A stretch of 64,000 bases of DNA, taken from assembly GCF_023101685.1 (NCBI RefSeq), contig NZ_CP082164.1:6076001-6140000 (forward strand). The letters run 5' to 3'. The notes beneath the pieces are model-generated. The model was not told the DNA's origin. It searched no databases and was given only the letters and a program-made list of their open reading frames with translations. Position numbers and translations under genes: made by a program. The stretch comes from Bradyrhizobium sp. 186 (GTDB lineage: Bacteria > Pseudomonadota > Alphaproteobacteria > Rhizobiales > Xanthobacteraceae). This document shows, piece after piece, positions 59,333-64,000 of the stretch (position 1 is its first letter; the number at the start of each line of letters is the position of its first letter).

Positions 59333-61263
59333 CGGCTGCCTCCTTGAGCTTCCGCGACGACCTTGAGCGGTACGGGATTTCGCAACACTTTCTTGAGAAC
59401 CTCCTCTCTCTTGCCGAAGGACTGAACCCTGCCTTCGCCGAGGCACAAGACATGGTCCACACCCTCCAGCGCCTTCGGACGATGCGCGACCACGGCGACA
59501 ATTCCTCCCCGCCGGCGCACGTTCAGGATCGCCTCGGTCAAGGCATCCTCGCCCTCGGCATCGAGATTGGAAGAGGGCTCATCAAGTACGACCAGGAACG
59601 GCTTGCCGTAAAAGGCACGCGCGAGCCCGATGCGCTGCCGCTGCCCCGCCGACAGCGCCAACCCTCCCTCGCCGATCTTCGTGCTGTAGCCGTCCGGAAG
59701 CGAGAGGATGAGGTCATGAGCGCCCGCAGCATGCGAGGCTTCCAGAACAGCGGCAGCCGTTGCCTCCGGGTCGAACCGTGCAATGTTCATTGCAATGCTG
59801 CCGTCGAATAATTCGACGTCCTGGGGTAGATAACCGATGTGCTTGCCGAGGGCATCCGAAGACCAGTGATCGAGCGCGGCGTTGTCGAGCCGGATCCTGC
59901 CTCGAATGCACGGCCACACTCCCACCAGCGCACGTGCCAACGTCGATTTGCCGGATCCGCTCGGACCAATGATTCCAACCGCCTGCCCGCTCCGCAGCTG
60001 GAACGACACTTCGCTGAGGGTGGGCCTCTCGGCGTTTGGGGCGCCGATATAGAGGTGCTCGGCGGTCAGGGTTTCGACGGGCGCAGGCAATGCCAAGCGC
60101 TCCTCCTCGTCAGGCAGAAGCTTCAGCAAGCGATCGAGCCGTTGCCCCGATTGCCGCGCGACGACGAATCCTTTCCAGTTCGCAATGGCCATTTCGACAG
60201 GCGCCAGTGCCCGCGCGGTGAGAATCGATCCGGCAATGATGATGCCGGCGGTCGATTCCTGGTTGATGACGAGGACGGCGCCAACGGCAAGAACCAGCGA
60301 TTGCAAGATCGCGCGAAAAATCTTGGAGGCGCCACCGAGTCCGTTTGCGACATCGCTGGCCCGCTCATGGGCGGCGAGATACTTCGCGTTGACGTCCCGC
60401 CAACGTAAGGCCGCCTGTTGCCGCATCCCCATGGCCTGCAGAACTTCGGCATTTCGCCGTCCCTCGAGCGCAAGGGCAGTTCGCGAAACGGCCAGACGCG
60501 AGGACGCCTTTGCCGGCCCTCGGGTGCGCGTTTCCGTGAGCATCGTGATACCGACCAGCACCAGCGCGCCGGCCAGCGCAGTGACGCCGATCCAGAAGTG
60601 AAAGAGGAAGCAGACGCCGAGATAGATTGGCATCCAGGGCAGATCAAAGAGTGCCGTCGGCCCTCCGCTCGACAGGAAGCTACGGACCTGATCAAGGTCC
60701 CGCACCGGCTGCAGGCCATCGCCATCGGCCCGGGTCTTGAGAGGCAGGCGAACAAGCGCGTCGAATATACGAACACCGAGCGTTTCATCGAAATACCGCC
60801 CGACCCGGGCGCTGATCCTGTTCCTGACGAGGTCGAGCCCGCCCTGAAACAGATAAAGCACCGTCGCCAGAACTATCAACCCGATCAGCGTCGGTATGCT
60901 GCGCCCGGGCAGCACCCGATCATAGACTTGCAGCATGAAAAACGAGCCGGTGAGCATGAGGAGATTGCTCATCCCGCTGAAGGCCGCGAGAGCCCAGAAA
61001 ACCCGGCGGCATGACCGCAGGAAAGCCGACAGCTCTGACTGCGACTCCTCATAGTGGTCCGCCGGCCCGGGTCGACGAGCGAATATCCGTTGCCGCAGGG
61101 CTTCGACCGAGCGCCTTGCCCAGCCGATCAGTCGCGGCGTGCGCAGTTCGGCGTCACCCGCCCACTGTCGTCCGGCCGCCCAGAGTCCTGACAAATGCAG
61201 AAGTGAGATTCGATAAAGATTCGCAGGCGGGGGGATCACCCCCCGCCGTCCAAAGTCAGTCAT
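59329..61263 (-). CDS. type I secretion ABC exporter (permease-ATPase, PrsD/HlyB-like)
   Basis: A 644-residue protein from the ATG at 61261-61263 (MTDFGRRGV); the frame opens 13 codons earlier. Transmembrane domain with six helices (~80-330: LMLTGSFFMLQVYDRVLPGRSIPTLIGLIVLATVLY). Nucleotide-binding domain with Walker A GPSGSGKST (~432-440), signature LSAGQRQRIGLARAF, Walker B FLVVLDEPSSNLD and the H-loop VVAHRP. No N-terminal C39 peptidase domain, so it is of the RTX/PrsD type rather than bacteriocin exporters. It probably exports the RTX-type protein encoded just upstream. Confidence 0.95.
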   Translation of the reverse strand: MTDFGRRGVIPPPANLYRISLLHLSGLWAAGRQWAGDAELRTPRLIGWARRSVEALRQRIFARRPGPADHYEESQSELSAFLRSCRRVFWALAAFSGMSNLLMLTGSFFMLQVYDRVLPGRSIPTLIGLIVLATVLYLFQGGLDLVRNRISARVGRYFDETLGVRIFDALVRLPLKTRADGDGLQPVRDLDQVRSFLSSGGPTALFDLPWMPIYLGVCFLFHFWIGVTALAGALVLVGITMLTETRTRGPAKASSRLAVSRTALALEGRRNAEVLQAMGMRQQAALRWRDVNAKYLAAHERASDVANGLGGASKIFRAILQSLVLAVGAVLVINQESTAGIIIAGSILTARALAPVEMAIANWKGFVVARQSGQRLDRLLKLLPDEEERLALPAPVETLTAEHLYIGAPNAERPTLSEVSFQLRSGQAVGIIGPSGSGKSTLARALVGVWPCIRGRIRLDNAALDHWSSDALGKHIGYLPQDVELFDGSIAMNIARFDPEATAAAVLEASHAAGAHDLILSLPDGYSTKIGEGGLALSAGQRQRIGLARAFYGKPFLVVLDEPSSNLDAEGEDALTEAILNVRRRGGIVAVVAHRPKALEGVDHVLCLGEGRVQSFGKREEVLKKVLRNPVPLKVVAEAQGGSR

Positions 61264-61351
61264 GGCATCCGCCCTTGAAACATGCCTCGGAAGATCCCCC
61301 AAGAGATCCCCGAGGCAGTTGTGAGTACTAATCTTGTGGTTGGCCCATCCC

Positions 61352-63781
61352 CTACGCGAAGTGGAAGTCGTGGCTGGTCAACGCATCCAGCTTGGTGTTC
61401 TTCAGCGTGAGCGTGTCGCTCCCCGTCGCGATCACGACGTCGGTGCCTGATTGGGCCGCGTGGGAGAGAACGCTCGCAAAGCTGTCGAACACACTCTTGC
61501 TGAACTCGATCGTGTCGTGCGCAGGTCCACGGGCAACGAAGTCCTTGATGACGTCGTGGCCGAAGTTCGCGCCAAACACGAAAGTGTCGGCCTGGCTGCT
61601 GCCAACGAAGGTGTCATCGCCTGAAGTGCCCTTCAGGGTCGTGTTGCCCGTCGAGGCGACGAACGTACTGCCCGAAGTAGCCACGACCTGACTGGTGGTA
61701 GCGGGTGCGGTGGACGACGCGGCTGTGGTGGAAGCACCGATCTGCCCGTCACCGTTGAGATCCTGATGAAAGCTGGTCTCGAGCGATTTAAGGCCAGGGT
61801 CCGTACCCGACACGAAGCCGCCCGACGTGGAGCCGGTCAGAGTGCTGACGTGGGAAACGTAGTTGCCGTTGTTGTCGGTGTTCCAGGCCGTATACAGACC
61901 GGTGCCATCCTTCCAGACAACCTCATAGCCCGTCGCCGTCTTCTCCGCACCGATCGGTGCCCAAGTGCCATCTGACCCGTCCACAAAATCCAAACCGCCA
62001 TACTTCAGCGAGGGGCCTGATCCGCTACTGCTGTTGAGGTAATATTTGTTGCCACTCTCAACGAGACTTGTCACACCAGCGGACTCGATTTCCTTGACAG
62101 GAGTTGGCGTTGGTGACGTCGGTGTGCCTGCGCTGGAAGCACCGATTTGCCCATCACCGTTGAGATCCTGATGGAAGGTCGTCTCGAGCGATTTAAGGCC
62201 AGAGTCCGTACCCGACACGAAGCCGCCCGACGTGGAGCCGGTCAGGGTGCTGACGTGGGAAACGTAGTTGCCGTTGTCGTCGGTGTTCCAAGCCGTGTAA
62301 TAACCGCTGCCCTCCTTCCAGACCACCTGATAGCCCGTCGCCGTCTTCTCCGCGGCAATCGGTGCCCAAGTGCCATCTGACCCGTCTACAAAATCCACAC
62401 CCTTGTTCTTCAGCGTGGGGCCCGATCCGCTGCTGCCGTTGAGGTAGTATTTGTCGCCACTCTCAACGAGACTTGTCGCACCAGCCGACTCGATTACCTT
62501 GCCAGCAGTCGGCGTTGACGACGTCGGTGGGGTTGGGAGCGTCGAGGTACCGGTGCTGGCCGTGACCGCAGTGGACACCGCGCTGGTGTTGCCTGCGGCG
62601 TCCATTGCCTTCGCAGTGAGGCTGTGCGAACCGGCCGCAAGGGCGCCGGTGGTATAGCCCCACAGGCCACTGCTGTCGGCCGCCGCGGTCCCGATCTGGG
62701 TCGTGCCGTCGAACACCTTTACGACGCTGCTCGCTTCGGCCTTGCCCGACATCACCACCTGATTGGCGCTGTTCACCGTTTGGCTGACAATGGTCGGCGC
62801 AGCCGGCGCTTGGGTGTCGACGGTGACTCCCAACGCAGACGACGCCGCGCTGGTCTGACCCGACGAGTTGGTCGCCGTTGCGGTGAGCGTATGCTTGGCG
62901 TCAGTCAGGACCTTCGTGATGTAGTCCCAGGCGCCGCTTGAGTCCGCAGTCGTCGAACCGATTTGGGTCGTACCGTCGTAGATCTTGACCGTGCTGCCGG
63001 CAGCAGCGGCGCCCTTGAGCTCGATGGCATTGTCGTTGGTGATGTTGTCGCCAGCCGTGCCGCTGTCGGTCGAGAACGAAGCGATAGTGGGTGCATCCGG
63101 TACGGTGGGCGTGGTGGGCGTGGTGGGCGCGGAGGGCGCAGTCCCCCCTTCAACTGGCCATGGGGGTGGAATAAGGTCACCCGGAACGAGTTGACCATTC
63201 ACGATTGTTGCGGAGCGTACGTTTTCCCACTGAGTGATGTGTATGGGCGCATTGGTTTCCTGAAAGACAAACGGCGCCGCCCCAAATGGTCCTACAAAAT
63301 ACACGTCTTTCATTGAGACGTAGATGTCATCCGCATCCGAGGCAATACGCAGGCCATACGGACCACCTTCGAACATCACATTATCGAAATTGAACGTTCC
63401 GCTATAACTATCTGCAATGAACATCCCAGCGGTCGCAGAAGTGTCGTGGGACACAATTGCCGTGTTTGTGATGGTCACATTGCCAGTGCTGCCGGGAGCA
63501 TAGGCCTGAATACCATCGGCGTGGTCGGCCCCCACTCCCGTCGTTTCAATGTACGAATCGTTGATGGTTATATCTCCGCTCCCCCCAATACGCACGCCTT
63601 CCCTTGCATCAATGCGGATGTGGTCGAGGTTGAACGAGCCAAAGCCTCCGACGACCGCATCGCCGCTGAAATCGGTAATACTTGCGTTCGAAAGCGTCCC
63701 GCCATCAGCAATGGCACCCCCACTCGAATTCGTAACGCTGCTAAACATCGGGTCATCCCAGCTCAGAGGAATGGTCGCCAT
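61352..63781 (-). CDS. type I-secreted beta-helix / Ig-like / RTX-tailed surface protein
   Basis: An 809-residue protein. Domains in order: an N-terminal right-handed beta-helix (1-205: NDSYIETTGVGADHADGIQAYAPG, SATAGMFIADSY, FEGGPYGLRIAS); a Pro/Thr linker (~205-235); two Ig-like domains (~236-335 and 336-420, VKIYDGTTQIGSTTADSSGAW); two 135-residue repeats (~427-545 and 562-680, ESAG.TSLVESG, NTD.NGNYVSHVSTLTGS, SLET.FHQDLNGDGQIG); and a C-terminal RTX-type region (~690-809, LKGTSGDDTFVGSSQADTFVFGANFGHD) ending in SHDFHFA, the kind of tail that carries a type I secretion signal. No N-terminal signal peptide. Adjacent to the exporter genes. Confidence 0.92.
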   Translation of the reverse strand: MATIPLSWDDPMFSSVTNSSGGAIADGGTLSNASITDFSGDAVVGGFGSFNLDHIRIDAREGVRIGGSGDITINDSYIETTGVGADHADGIQAYAPGSTGNVTITNTAIVSHDTSATAGMFIADSYSGTFNFDNVMFEGGPYGLRIASDADDIYVSMKDVYFVGPFGAAPFVFQETNAPIHITQWENVRSATIVNGQLVPGDLIPPPWPVEGGTAPSAPTTPTTPTVPDAPTIASFSTDSGTAGDNITNDNAIELKGAAAAGSTVKIYDGTTQIGSTTADSSGAWDYITKVLTDAKHTLTATATNSSGQTSAASSALGVTVDTQAPAAPTIVSQTVNSANQVVMSGKAEASSVVKVFDGTTQIGTAAADSSGLWGYTTGALAAGSHSLTAKAMDAAGNTSAVSTAVTASTGTSTLPTPPTSSTPTAGKVIESAGATSLVESGDKYYLNGSSGSGPTLKNKGVDFVDGSDGTWAPIAAEKTATGYQVVWKEGSGYYTAWNTDDNGNYVSHVSTLTGSTSGGFVSGTDSGLKSLETTFHQDLNGDGQIGASSAGTPTSPTPTPVKEIESAGVTSLVESGNKYYLNSSSGSGPSLKYGGLDFVDGSDGTWAPIGAEKTATGYEVVWKDGTGLYTAWNTDNNGNYVSHVSTLTGSTSGGFVSGTDPGLKSLETSFHQDLNGDGQIGASTTAASSTAPATTSQVVATSGSTFVASTGNTTLKGTSGDDTFVGSSQADTFVFGANFGHDVIKDFVARGPAHDTIEFSKSVFDSFASVLSHAAQSGTDVVIATGSDTLTLKNTKLDALTSHDFHFA
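61742..62551 (-). repeat. 405-bp tandem repeat pair inside the T1SS substrate gene
   Basis: Two units of 405 bp (135 codons), near 61742-62146 and 62147-62551. The DNA sequences are alike with many identical stretches (CACCGTTGAGATCCTGATG begins near both 61750 and 62155). Each encodes one WGxA-like surface module ending in the NGDGQIG loop. Confidence 0.85.
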
Positions 63782-64000
63782 CTAGTTTTTCTCCTGGTCG
63801 CTTTGATTAGATTTGGTCTGGCACGCGCCCAATTCGATTTCCCCGAGCGACGACACCCCAAGTGCGACCCTGCTGGCGCAGCGCCGTTGGGCTCGTCTTC
63901 TCGATGTGCGGAGGCTTTTTTGCGACGACACGACGGCTCACCCAAGGTAATTTCTTAGCTACCCTGGCCAAAGTCGCATCGCAGCAATTTAAATGCGGCG
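63782..64000. other. upstream region of the T1SS substrate gene
   Basis: It includes the AGGAGAAAAA ribosome-site region just upstream of the leftward start at 63781. The end (63987-63993, ATTTAAA) again shows an AT-rich patch. No further gene is seen before the window edge. Confidence 0.5.

Noticed and set aside
1..64000. CRISPR arrays, rRNA or tRNA genes, prophage genes
   Set aside because: None seen: no regularly spaced direct repeats, no cloverleaf with paired arms, no phage structural genes.

Overview
This high-GC window looks like chromosome of a Rhizobiales alphaproteobacterium, most likely Bradyrhizobium or a close relative. The supporting signs are an alphaproteobacterial MipZ, two phasins, a malonate mat operon served by a TRAP transporter, a BTLCP protease, a SPOR-tailed D,D-carboxypeptidase, and intergenic repeats of the kinds common in Bradyrhizobium and other rhizobia. 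This is a judgement from family resemblance; no search was run.

Bases 1-22,100 are ordinary core genome: clpA (cut by the left edge) and clpS, a phasin with palindromic operators, a penicillin-binding D,D-carboxypeptidase, a membrane-anchored DnaJ-like protein, a VWA protein, an exported serine hydrolase, mipZ, panC, a DUF1489 gene, a GST, a DUF599 protein, a TolA/TonB-like envelope protein, an aldo/keto reductase, an XRE regulator, mgtE and two tandem NodB-type polysaccharide deacetylases. Three kinds of palindromic repeat lie at 14.1-14.7 kb and 16.95-17.06 kb.

Bases 22,100-35,000 hold two catabolic modules. The first is a malonate operon: a GntR regulator divergent from the TRAP genes matP-matQ-matM, followed by malonyl-CoA decarboxylase (matA) and malonyl-CoA synthetase (matB). 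The second is a fused DctQM TRAP permease with its binding protein, divergent from a LysR regulator and a Rossmann-SAF oxidoreductase; its substrate is unknown.

Bases 35,000-64,000 are accessory in character, with long gaps, AT-rich islands, small orphan genes, decayed genes and an IS66-family element. They contain a second phasin, two paralogous Tat-signal glycine-rich proteins, a LuxR-type response regulator, an H-NS-like protein, and a small cluster with an FkbH-type HAD-IIIC enzyme, its acyl carrier protein, a GNAT, a VOC protein and an unrecognised Rossmann-like protein. Next come a 1548-residue protein (DUF4082/Ig-like repeats, two Calx-beta domains and a sugar-dehydrogenase propeller), a secreted beta-helix protein, a BTLCP protease and the IS66 element. 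The window ends with a type I secretion module: a 2OG-Fe(II) oxygenase gene between duplicated hlyD tails, hlyD, the ABC exporter, and an RTX-type substrate whose N-terminal beta-helix resembles the separate secreted beta-helix protein. I infer that this right half is a horizontally shaped cell-surface and secretion region, perhaps silenced by the H-NS-like protein through the AT-rich islands.
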